Shown: positions 56,555 to 64,000 of the stretch, piece after piece
Numbering within the stretch: position 1 is the stretch's first letter
Layout: the number at the start of each line of letters is the position of its first letter
From: Marinibaculum pumilum
Lineage (GTDB): Bacteria; Pseudomonadota; Alphaproteobacteria; Ferrovibrionales; Ferrovibrionaceae
Length of the DNA stretch: 64,000 bases
Direction: 5' to 3'
Assembly (NCBI RefSeq): GCF_042646425.1
Contig: NZ_JBHRTR010000004.1
Location: forward strand, 57,743-121,742
Notes under the pieces: generated by a model
The model's database searches: none
The model's input: only the letters and a program-made list of their open reading frames with translations
Told to the model about the DNA's origin: nothing
Translations under genes and position numbers: made by a program

Positions 56555-58903
56555 TCAGTCCGGTTCGCCCTGCGCTGCCGCCGCGCGGATCGCCTGCCAG
56601 ACCTTCTCCGGGGTAAGCGGCATGTCCAGGTGGCGCACCCCCAGCGGCGACAGCGCGTCCAGGACCGCGTTGACCACGGCGGATGGCGCGGCGATGCAGC
56701 CGCTCTCGCCGCAGCCCTTGATGCCCAGCGGGTTGTCCGGCTGCGGCAGTTCCAGGAAGTCGGTTTCGAAGGCCGGCAGGTCGTCGGCCCGCGGCAGCGC
56801 ATAGTCCATCAGGGAGCCGGTCAGCAGCTGGCCGGACTCGGCGTCATAGGCGATGCCTTCCATCAGCGCCTGGCCGATGCCCTGCGCCACCCCGCCATGC
56901 ACCTGGCCCTCCACCAGCATCGGGTTCAGCACCCGGCCGAAATCGTTCACCGCCAGGTAGCGCAGGATTCGCACCCGGCCGGTCTCCGCATCGACCTCCA
57001 CCTCGCAGAGATGGGCGCCCGACGGGAAAGTGGGGGCGAAGTTCGGCACGTAGATGCCTTCCGCCTTCAGCGGCGCGCCGGTCGCAGCCTGCGCCTTCGC
57101 CGCGACCTGGAACAGGTCGGCGGACAGGTCGGTCCCGGCCACCGTGAAGCGCCCGTCGGCATAGGCGATGTCGGCGGCAGCGGCTTCAAGCAGCTCCGCC
57201 GCATGCGCCCGGCCCATCTCGACCATATTGTCGGCGGCCTGGACGAAGGCCGGGCTGGCTGCCGCCAGGGAGCGCGAGCCTCCGGTGCCATGACCCTTTG
57301 CGATACGGTCGGTATCGCCCTGCACGACCCGCACCTTCTCAAGCGGTACGCCAAGATGGTCGGCGACGATGGTGGCGAAGACGGTTTCGTGCCCCTGCCC
57401 GGTGGATTGCGTGCCGGTCAGGGCCAGGATCTCGCCCTCGGGTGTGACCTCCACCCAGGCATGGTCCTCCTTCACCCCTTCGGTGCGTTCCAGGTAGCAG
57501 GCCAGGCCGACGCCGCGACGCAGCGGGGACGAAGCCTCATGGCCTGCGTCCGACATTGCGAGGATGCGCCGCTCCGACCAGCCGGCATCGGCCACCAGCC
57601 GGTCGAGCAGGGCGCCGAAGTCGGTGCCGGTGAAGCTGCCGCCCATCGCCGTGCGGTAGGGCTGCGCGTCTGCCGCGACCATATTGCGCCGCCGCAGTTC
57701 CGCCGGGTCCAGGCCCAGGCGGCGGGCGGCCATGTCCATCAGCCGCTCGATGACATAGGAGGCTTCCGGCTGGCCGGCGCCGCGATAGGCGTCGACCCAG
57801 GCGGTATTGGTGAAAACGCCGTGGACATCGACCCGGGCCGCCGGGATGCGGTACCAGCCGGTGATCCAGGGATTGCCGACCTGGGTGGCGATGAAGGGCG
57901 CGAAATTGGACAGATAGGCGCCCATCGCGGCGGTGACCGTCGCGCGCAGGCCCACGACATGGCCGTCCTGGTCCAGGGCCAGCGCCGCCTCGGTCACATG
58001 GTCGCGGGCATGGACGTCCGACAGCATCGCCTCTGCCCGGTCGGAAATCCAACCGACCGGTCGTGCCAGGCGGGAGGCCGCCCAGAGGACCAGAGCATAT
58101 TCCGGAAAGGTAAAGAATTTCAGACCGAAGCCGCCGCCGATATCGTGCGTGCGCAGGCGGATGCGGGATTTCGGCCATCCCAGCATCTGTGCAAGGGTGG
58201 ACAGACCGACATCCAGGTTCTGGCTGGTCAGGTGAAGGGCGAAGCGGCCGCCATCCGCACCGTCGCCGACTTCCGGCACCGCCACCGCGCCGCGCGGTTC
58301 CAGCGGCAGGGCATGGACCCGGTTGTTGACCAGCCGTTCGCTGACCGTGACCGCGGCGCCGGCGAAGGCTGCCTCGGTCGCCTCTGCCTCGCCGATCCCC
58401 CAGTGGAAGGCCCGGTTGTCGGGGCGTTCCGGCCAGAGAAGCGGCGCGTCCGCTGCCAGCGCGGCGGCGGTTTCCGTCACCGGCGGCAGGGCATCGAAAT
58501 CCACGACGATCGACTCCACCGCGTCGCGGGCGGCGGTCTCGCTCTCGGCGACCACCATGGCGACCGGCTCGCCGACATAGCGCACGCGGTCGGCGGCCAG
58601 CGGCCAGTGCGGCGCTTCCGCGCCCGGGCTGCCGTCGACATTGGTGGCCGGCAGCAGGCAGGGCACCGGCCCGCCGCCATCTGCGCGATAGTCTGAACAG
58701 ATATAGACGGCGACCACGCCGGGCATGGCGGCGGCGGCCTTCGTATCGATGCCGCGCACCTTGGCATGGGCATGGGGGCTGCGCAGGAAAGCGGCGTGCA
58801 GCTGGCCGTCGAAGGCCAGGTCCGCCAGGTATTGCCCGCGGCCGGTCAGGAAGCGGCCGTCCTCCACCCGCGTCTGGGCGCGGCCGAACCGGATCTGTCC
58901 CAT
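56555..58903 (-). CDS. Form-II CoxL-like molybdenum hydroxylase large subunit, solitary
   Basis: A 782-residue protein of the xanthine oxidase/CO dehydrogenase large-subunit family. GRGQYLADLAFDGQLHAAFL and RSPHAHAKV open it; DIGGGFGLKFFTFPEYAL binds the cofactor; the active-site loop reads VDAYRGAGQPEAS, the AYRGAG type of form II, not the AYxCSFR loop of true aerobic CO dehydrogenase. The catalytic Glu is in IKGCGESGCIAAP. It should bind a molybdopterin-cytosine-dinucleotide cofactor. No medium (FAD) or small (2Fe-2S) subunit gene flanks it, so it must borrow subunits, act as a different oxidoreductase, or be a remnant. Frame intact. Confidence 0.92.
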   Translation of the reverse strand: MGQIRFGRAQTRVEDGRFLTGRGQYLADLAFDGQLHAAFLRSPHAHAKVRGIDTKAAAAMPGVVAVYICSDYRADGGGPVPCLLPATNVDGSPGAEAPHWPLAADRVRYVGEPVAMVVAESETAARDAVESIVVDFDALPPVTETAAALAADAPLLWPERPDNRAFHWGIGEAEATEAAFAGAAVTVSERLVNNRVHALPLEPRGAVAVPEVGDGADGGRFALHLTSQNLDVGLSTLAQMLGWPKSRIRLRTHDIGGGFGLKFFTFPEYALVLWAASRLARPVGWISDRAEAMLSDVHARDHVTEAALALDQDGHVVGLRATVTAAMGAYLSNFAPFIATQVGNPWITGWYRIPAARVDVHGVFTNTAWVDAYRGAGQPEASYVIERLMDMAARRLGLDPAELRRRNMVAADAQPYRTAMGGSFTGTDFGALLDRLVADAGWSERRILAMSDAGHEASSPLRRGVGLACYLERTEGVKEDHAWVEVTPEGEILALTGTQSTGQGHETVFATIVADHLGVPLEKVRVVQGDTDRIAKGHGTGGSRSLAAASPAFVQAADNMVEMGRAHAAELLEAAAADIAYADGRFTVAGTDLSADLFQVAAKAQAATGAPLKAEGIYVPNFAPTFPSGAHLCEVEVDAETGRVRILRYLAVNDFGRVLNPMLVEGQVHGGVAQGIGQALMEGIAYDAESGQLLTGSLMDYALPRADDLPAFETDFLELPQPDNPLGIKGCGESGCIAAPSAVVNAVLDALSPLGVRHLDMPLTPEKVWQAIRAAAAQGEPD

Positions 58904-58919
58904 CTCTGCGCTGCCGGGG

Positions 58920-59726
58920 TCAGGCGAGGATGGAAAGGCCGCCGACGGGCGGCCGGACGGAGATGCCGCGGCTCCAGCCGTCGATGGTGATCAGTGCCTC
59001 GTCCAGGCGATTCATGGTGCGGCGGTGCCGCCCCGACAGGTCGCGCGCCCGGTCCGCATCGTCGATGCCGGAGACGGCGATTGTAAACATGCTCTCCAGC
59101 CGCAGCTGGACCTCGCGCGCCTCCTTCGCCAGGGCGCGGTCCTGGGCCTGCTCCGGCGTTCTGGCCTTCGGATTGCCGAACCAGCTGCGGCGGCTGGCCG
59201 CCAGCCGCGCATCATCCTCCGCCAGCCAGGCGCGGACCTCCGTCACCAGGTCCTCCCAGGTGGCGCCGCCGACCTCCCCCGTCTGGCCGGCACGGCCGGC
59301 TTCGCCGGCGCCTTCCGCCGGGACGGCTTCCTGCTGGTCGATGCGCACCACCCATTCGGCCAGGTTGCGGATATCCTTGCGGATCGCCACCGGATCGCCC
59401 CCTTGCGCATAGGCGGAGACGGTGGCGGAGAGCTGCTTCGACATGCCGGTCACGAACTCCGCGAAGGCGGCCGGCGCGAACAGCGACAGCACGCGCAGCC
59501 TGCCGGCCTGTTCCTTCAGGGCGGAGACCTGGCTGGCGGCCTGGTTGCGCCGTGCCTCCGCCAGGCCGGACTTGATGTCGATCGCGGTCTGCGCCGCCTC
59601 CAGGCTGCGGGCGATCGTGTCGGAGACGGTGCGACCGCCGGACGGTTTCGCATCCGCCGAACCGTCCTTGCCGGACGTCGTCGTCCGAACGACGACGGGT
59701 GCCTGCGTCTTGCTCTCGACTTCCAT
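58920..59726 (-). CDS. Unrecognised soluble helical protein
   Basis: A 268-residue protein I do not recognise. Residues 1-35 are Thr/Lys/Ser-rich and disordered-looking. Residues ~36-130 are helical with a coiled-coil tendency (LEAAQTAIDIKSGLAEARRN, QVSALKEQAGRLRVLS). An Ala/Gly-rich hinge (~145-165) follows, then charged helices with WEDLVTEVRAWLAEDDARL. No signal peptide, membrane segment or catalytic motif. It lies 16 bp ahead of the CoxL-like gene on the same strand and divergent from paoABC, so it may be co-transcribed with the CoxL-like gene and act as its partner or chaperone (speculative). Confidence 0.65.
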   Translation of the reverse strand: MEVESKTQAPVVVRTTTSGKDGSADAKPSGGRTVSDTIARSLEAAQTAIDIKSGLAEARRNQAASQVSALKEQAGRLRVLSLFAPAAFAEFVTGMSKQLSATVSAYAQGGDPVAIRKDIRNLAEWVVRIDQQEAVPAEGAGEAGRAGQTGEVGGATWEDLVTEVRAWLAEDDARLAASRRSWFGNPKARTPEQAQDRALAKEAREVQLRLESMFTIAVSGIDDADRARDLSGRHRRTMNRLDEALITIDGWSRGISVRPPVGGLSILA

Positions 59727-59931
59727 CGTCCTGCCGATCTCCTGTTGGCCGGCCCGGGCCCGGCCTGCTGCTCCCACGCATCCTACCACCGTGGACAGAC
59801 GCCCCCAAGGCATCCGGCGGCAAAGAAATCGGCCTGCCGGGTCGAACCACTGGGCACGCCGCCTGTTCCTCCTGCAATAGGCCCCCGGCGACCGGCCGGG
59901 CCGCGGTCCAGCGACACGGGAAATCACCGAC

Positions 59932-60543
59932 ATGAGCGAGACACGCCGTACCGCCACGGGCGGACCTGCGGTCAGCCGCCGCCTGTTCCTTGCCGGCTCC
60001 GCCGGCGGCATGGCCGTGCCGCTGGCCGCTGCCGGAGCGCAGGCCCGTGTACCGGACGAACCGCAGGCCGAGGCTTTCACGATCGACCTGAAGGTCAACG
60101 GCCAGGCGCACAGCCTTGCCCTCGATCCCCGCGCCACCCTGCTCGACACCTTGCGTGACGGACTGGGCCTGACCGGCACAAAGAAGGGCTGCGACCATGG
60201 CCAGTGCGGTGCCTGCACCGTCCATATGGGCGGCCGCCGGGTGCTGTCCTGCCTGACCCTGGCGGCGATGACGGAGGGGCAGGAGGTCACGACGGTCGAA
60301 GGGCTGGAAGGTGCGGACGGCAGCCTGCACCCGATGCAGCAGGCCTTCATCGACCAGGACGCCTTCCAGTGCGGCTATTGCACGCCAGGCCAGATCATGT
60401 CGGCGATCGCCTGTATCGACGAGGGCCATGCCGGCGACCCGGCGGAGATCCGCGAATATATGAGCGGCAATCTCTGCCGCTGCGGCGCCTATCCGAACAT
60501 CGTGGCCGCCATCCGGCAGGTCGCGGAACCGACGGAGAGCTGA
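59932..60543 (+). CDS. paoA: PaoA-like [2Fe-2S] subunit of periplasmic aldehyde oxidoreductase
   Basis: A 203-residue small subunit. The Tat signal (SRRLFLAGSAGGMAVPLAAA) exports the assembled complex. Cluster ligands are in GCDHGQCGACTVHMGGRRVL and a later Cys (plant-ferredoxin-type cluster), and in QCGYCTPGQIM with NLCRCGAYPNI (second cluster). E. coli PaoA (YagT) has the same layout. First gene of paoABC; the next gene starts one base after the stop. Confidence 0.94.
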   Translation: MSETRRTATGGPAVSRRLFLAGSAGGMAVPLAAAGAQARVPDEPQAEAFTIDLKVNGQAHSLALDPRATLLDTLRDGLGLTGTKKGCDHGQCGACTVHMGGRRVLSCLTLAAMTEGQEVTTVEGLEGADGSLHPMQQAFIDQDAFQCGYCTPGQIMSAIACIDEGHAGDPAEIREYMSGNLCRCGAYPNIVAAIRQVAEPTES

Positions 60544-60544
60544 A

Positions 60545-61591
60545 ATGCGGCCGTTTGCCTATACCCGCGCCGCCGACCCGGCGGCCGCGATCCATGCCGC
60601 AGGCCGGGGCGGTTCGCCGTCCGGCTATGCGCCGGCTGCAGCCATTGTCGGTCATGCGGCCGCACCGGCGCAGTACCTCGGCGGCGGCACCACCCTGCTG
60701 GACCTGATGAAGCTGGACGTGATGCGGCCCGAGCTGCTGGTCGACATCAATCCGCTGGCCGATGGCGAGGCCGGCCGGATCGAGGCCGGTGCCGACACAC
60801 TGCGCCTCGGCGCGCTGGTGTCGATGGCCGATGCCGCCGACCATCCGGAGGTGGCGCGCGACTGGCCGGCGCTCGCGCAGTCGCTGGCCCTGGCGGCAAG
60901 CCCGCAGCTGCGCAACATGGCGCGGCTGGGCGGCAATGTCCTGCAGCGCACCCGCTGCCCCTATTTCCGCAGCACCGACTGGCCCTGCAACAAGCGCAGC
61001 CCCGGATCCGGCTGCGCCGCCATGGAAGGCCAGAACCGGCTGCATGCCGTTCTCGGCACCTCCGACCATTGCATCGCCAGCTATCCGGGCGATTTCGCCA
61101 ATGCGCTCCTGGCGCTGGACGCGCAGGTCGAACTGCTCGGCCCCGAGGGCGCCCGCACCATGCCGGTGCAGCAGCTGCACCGGCAGCCGGGCGAACGGCC
61201 GCAGGTGGAAACCGTGCTGGCCCGGGGCGAGATGATCACCGCCTTCACCGTGCCGCGGCGCCCCTGGTTCCGGCGCTCCCTCTACCTGAAGGTCCGCGAC
61301 CGGGAATCCTACGCCTTTGCCCTGGCCTCCGCCGCGGTGGCGCTGGACATGGCGGACGGGCAGGTCGCCCGCTCCGGCATCGCGCTCGGCGGCGTGGCGA
61401 CCCTGCCCTGGCGCGCTGCGGCGGCGGAGAAGGCGCTGCTGGGCCGGCGCCTGACCGCGAAGGTCGCGGAAGAGGCGGCCGAGGCGGAATTCGCCGAAGC
61501 GGTGGCACACGAACACAACGCCTTCAAGCTCGACCTCGGCCGCCAGGTGCTGGCGCGGGCGATCCTGCAGGCGGCGGACCTGGAGCTCTGA
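60545..61591 (+). CDS. paoB: PaoB-like FAD subunit of aldehyde oxidoreductase
   Basis: A 348-residue medium subunit. The FAD pyrophosphate loop is QYLGGGTTLLDLMKLDVM. ASPQLRNMARLGGNVLQRTR is the second FAD-binding stretch and runs into RCPYFRSTDWPCNKRSPGSG and a further Cys, the insert that carries the extra [4Fe-4S] cluster typical of PaoB (YagS). It passes electrons from the 2Fe-2S centres to FAD. paoC begins 2 bp after the stop. Confidence 0.94.
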   Translation: MRPFAYTRAADPAAAIHAAGRGGSPSGYAPAAAIVGHAAAPAQYLGGGTTLLDLMKLDVMRPELLVDINPLADGEAGRIEAGADTLRLGALVSMADAADHPEVARDWPALAQSLALAASPQLRNMARLGGNVLQRTRCPYFRSTDWPCNKRSPGSGCAAMEGQNRLHAVLGTSDHCIASYPGDFANALLALDAQVELLGPEGARTMPVQQLHRQPGERPQVETVLARGEMITAFTVPRRPWFRRSLYLKVRDRESYAFALASAAVALDMADGQVARSGIALGGVATLPWRAAAAEKALLGRRLTAKVAEEAAEAEFAEAVAHEHNAFKLDLGRQVLARAILQAADLEL

Positions 61592-61593
61592 CG

Positions 61594-63801
61594 ATGGCGC
61601 AGACGACAACCTACCCGACCCGGAACATGGGCGCGCCGGCCGCCCGGCAGGACGGCCGGCTGAAGGTGACCGGCCAGGCCCGCTACGCCGCCGACATCGC
61701 GGTGCCCCAGCCGGCGCATGCCCATCTGGTGACGTCGGCGATCGCCCGCGGCCGGGTCGCGGGCTTCGACCTGCAGGCGGCGCGGGCCGTGCCCGGCGTG
61801 CTGGAGATCTTCACCCACGAGAATATTGGCACGATCCGGGAGGAGACGTTCTTTGGCGCCGGCGGTGCCGCCTCCAACAGCCTGCGGCCGCTGGCCTCGC
61901 CCGAGATCCACTATGCCGGGCAGATCATCGCCATGGTGGTGGCCGACAGCCTGGAGGCCGCCCAGGAAGCGGCCGCCAGGGTGGCAGTGGCCTACGACGC
62001 GGAGAGCCCGACTGCCGGCTTCGACGATCCGGGCGCGGCGGAGAAGCCGGTCACCGCGGTAGACGAGAGCCACGAGGATCCGCAGACCGGCGATGCCGAG
62101 GCCGCCTGGGAGGCCGCGGTGACGAAGATCGACGGCCTCTATGCCACGCCGCCGCAGCACCACAACCCGATGGAGCTGTTCTCCACAACGGCTTTGTGGG
62201 AAGGCGAGCAGCTGACGATCTACGAGCCGAGCCAGTGGGTCTATGGCCTGAAGCATGGCGTTGCGCGGCAGCTGGGCATCGATCCCTCGGACGTCCGCGC
62301 CGTCAGCCCCTATGTCGGCGGCGCCTTCGGTTCGAAAGCGACGGTGACCCCGCGCACGGCGATTGTCGCGCAGGCGGCGCGAAAGCTGGGCCGGCCGGTG
62401 AAGCTGGTCGTGACCCGGGCGCAGGGATACACCACGGCCAGCTATCGGGCAGAGACCCGGCATCGGGTGCGGCTCGCGGCCGACGGCAGCGGAAAGCTGA
62501 CGGCCTATCTGCACGAGGCCTGGGAGCTGACCTCCCGCATGGACCCGTATTTCAACGCCGGCACCGACAACACGGTGGTGATGTACGACAGCCCGAACAT
62601 CTGGACCCGGGTCAACATCGTCACCGCCGACCGCAACACGCCCGGCTTCATGCGCTCGCCGCCGGAAGTGCCGTACATGTACGCGCTGGAGGCGGCGATG
62701 GACGAACTGGCCGTGGCACTGGCGATGGACCCGGTGGAGCTGCGCCGGCGCAACGACACCATGACCAGCCCGATCAGCGGCGCGCGCTTCACCAGCCGCT
62801 CCCTGATGCAATGCTATGACGCGGCGGCGGCGTCCTTCGGCTGGTCGGAGCGCGACCCGCAGCCCGGCTCGATGCGCGACGGCGACTGGCTGGTCGGCTG
62901 GGGCTGCGCCACCGCGACCTATCCGACCCAGATGTCGCCGGCCACCGCGCGGATCCGGCTCCAGCCCGACGGCCATGTCCGGGTGCAGGTGGCCGGGCAC
63001 GACGTCGGCACCGGCGCCTATACGGTGATCGCGCAGCAGGCGGCGGAAAGCCTCGGCGTGCCGCTCGACAAGGTGGAGGCGGAGCTGGGCGATTCCGACC
63101 TGCCGCCGGGACCGGTGGCCGGCGGCTCCATCACCACCGCCAGCGTCTGCTCGGTGGTGAAGCAGGCCTGCGAGGCGATCAACCGCAAGCTCTCCGGCGG
63201 CGCCTCCGCGGCACCGCAGGACATCGCGGCGGCGTTCGAGAATCTCGACCAGGCGGTGATCGAGGAATATGCCGAATGGTCGCCGCCGTCGGTCGGCGCC
63301 TCCGGCCCGCGGGCGATGTACAAGGGCGGGCTGAAGATCGTCGGCGGTCCGATGGACGACAAGGTGATGTTCGCCTTCGGCGCGGAGTTCGTGGAGGTGC
63401 GGGTGCACCGCCTGACCCGCGAAATCCGGGTGCCGCGGATCACCGGCGCCTTCGCCGGCGGTCGGATCGTCAATCCCCGCACCGCGCGCAGCCAGTATCT
63501 GGGCGGCCTGGTCTGGGGCATCGGCTCCGCCCTGCACGAGGCGACGGAGATCGACCGCGCCGCCGCGCGCTACGTCAACGACGACATCTCCGAATACCTG
63601 ATCCCGGTGAATGCCGACATCCAGGATGTCGACATCATCATGGTCCCGGAGGTGGACGAGGAGGTGAACCCGGCCGGGGTCAAGGGCATCGGCGAACTGG
63701 CCAATGTCGGCACCGCGGCGGCGATCGCCAACGCGGTGTACCACGCCACCGGCATCCGCATCCGCGAGCTGCCGATCCGGCTGGAGAAGCTGCTGGCGTA
63801 G
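61594..63801 (+). CDS. paoC: PaoC-like molybdopterin subunit of aldehyde oxidoreductase
   Basis: A 735-residue large subunit, close in length to E. coli PaoC (YagR). VSPYVGGAFGSKATVTPRTA binds the molybdenum cofactor, MRSPPEVPYMYALEAAMDEL lines the substrate channel, and the catalytic Glu is in VKGIGELANVGTAAAIANAV. The complex oxidises aromatic aldehydes to acids in the periplasm. The dedicated chaperone gene paoD is not found within the remaining 200 bp of the window. Confidence 0.94.
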   Translation: MAQTTTYPTRNMGAPAARQDGRLKVTGQARYAADIAVPQPAHAHLVTSAIARGRVAGFDLQAARAVPGVLEIFTHENIGTIREETFFGAGGAASNSLRPLASPEIHYAGQIIAMVVADSLEAAQEAAARVAVAYDAESPTAGFDDPGAAEKPVTAVDESHEDPQTGDAEAAWEAAVTKIDGLYATPPQHHNPMELFSTTALWEGEQLTIYEPSQWVYGLKHGVARQLGIDPSDVRAVSPYVGGAFGSKATVTPRTAIVAQAARKLGRPVKLVVTRAQGYTTASYRAETRHRVRLAADGSGKLTAYLHEAWELTSRMDPYFNAGTDNTVVMYDSPNIWTRVNIVTADRNTPGFMRSPPEVPYMYALEAAMDELAVALAMDPVELRRRNDTMTSPISGARFTSRSLMQCYDAAAASFGWSERDPQPGSMRDGDWLVGWGCATATYPTQMSPATARIRLQPDGHVRVQVAGHDVGTGAYTVIAQQAAESLGVPLDKVEAELGDSDLPPGPVAGGSITTASVCSVVKQACEAINRKLSGGASAAPQDIAAAFENLDQAVIEEYAEWSPPSVGASGPRAMYKGGLKIVGGPMDDKVMFAFGAEFVEVRVHRLTREIRVPRITGAFAGGRIVNPRTARSQYLGGLVWGIGSALHEATEIDRAAARYVNDDISEYLIPVNADIQDVDIIMVPEVDEEVNPAGVKGIGELANVGTAAAIANAVYHATGIRIRELPIRLEKLLA

Positions 63802-63824
63802 CGGTGCCGCGCGGCTTTCCTTCG

Positions 63825-63926
63825 CCGTCGTTCCCGGGCTTGACCCGGGAACCGTGACGGACCCGCGCGGCTGTCCATCGGCGTGGCGGCACTGCCGGCG
63901 TTGGGATCCTCGGGTCAAGCCCAGTG
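63825..63926. repeat. Second, imperfect copy of the dispersed inverted-repeat element
   Basis: The left arm CCGTCGTTCCCGGGCTTGAC... contains an 8-bp hairpin (63831-63851), and the right arm ends GGATCCTCGGGTCAAGCCC. The arms match apart from one extra T. Read on the minus strand the centre starts CCCAACGCCGGC and ends CCGTCAC, as in the copy at 19513-19621, so both belong to one family. The element follows the paoC stop by ~25 bp and could also act as terminator structure. Nothing else is seen from 63927 to 64000. Confidence 0.7.
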
Positions 63927-64000
63927 CTGTCCGGCACATTGCTTGCTCATGTGAGTTTGAATTCGAGTTGTGGGCCGGCTTCGGGTCTTCGGTTCCTGTC

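Noticed and set aside
56555..58903. True aerobic carbon monoxide dehydrogenase
   Set aside because: The active-site loop is AYRGAG (form II) rather than AYxCSFR, and the coxM and coxS genes are absent.

Overview
The window is about 70% G+C and gene-dense. Family content (MocR regulators, PaoABC-type molybdoenzyme, Rieske oxygenase, Acr3 and ArsI arsenic genes, a non-flagellar chemosensory cluster, Tat-exported carbonic anhydrase) fits a free-living alphaproteobacterium, probably of the Rhodospirillales type. That placement is inferred from gene content and composition, not from a marker gene. I saw no rRNA, tRNA, prophage, insertion sequence or CRISPR array.

Layout. 0.1-9.9 kb: secreted YHYH protein, AraC regulator facing a nitronate monooxygenase, NmrA-type oxidoreductase, DUF1835 protein, YihY membrane protein, then a TPR/2OG-oxygenase gene followed by a SAM methyltransferase. 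9.9-13.0 kb: an organoarsenical-type block on the minus strand (arsI, arsR with a perfect 10-bp operator palindrome, MFS transporter, small glycine-zipper protein, GNAT acetyltransferase of the phosphinothricin/arsinothricin type). 13.1-19.1 kb: sulfur-oxidising MBL-rhodanese fusion, DUF1993, Rieske oxygenase, MocR/LysE divergent pair, ParDE toxin-antitoxin. 19.1-19.7 kb: non-coding region made of dispersed inverted repeats. 19.7-27.7 kb: thiC behind a TPP riboswitch whose Shine-Dalgarno lies in a hairpin, a TTC38-like TPR protein, a large MscS channel and a class-III aminotransferase.

27.7-43.9 kb: one long minus-strand run of 15 signalling genes. In transcription order they are a soluble chemoreceptor with two signalling tips, a triple-CheW protein, CheB, a HEAT-repeat protein, CheR, a receiver, CheA, a STAS-like protein, a receiver, a membrane MCP-like protein, an RsbRD-N histidine kinase, an Rcp1-like receiver broken by an in-frame stop, a receiver-kinase hybrid, a receiver, and a LOV-domain (blue-light type) histidine kinase. 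Start/stop overlaps link much of the run. No flagellar gene is present, so an alternative (non-flagellar or light-linked) chemosensory role is the main inference. An AT-rich promoter island separates this run from two divergent receiver genes (one REC-only, one FixJ/LuxR type).

45.3-46.8 kb: a second arsenic locus (arsR-acr3) with a clear promoter and operator. 46.8-54.4 kb: TPR-sulfotransferase, glutamate decarboxylase, a CaiB/SDR/PaaI-thioesterase acyl-CoA block, and a MocR regulator divergent from a PNPOx-like flavoprotein. 54.4-63.8 kb: 3-methyladenine glycosylase, cupin, Tat-exported beta-carbonic anhydrase, a solitary form-II CoxL-like subunit, an unrecognised protein, and a complete paoABC aldehyde oxidoreductase operon. 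The window ends in another copy of the dispersed inverted repeat.
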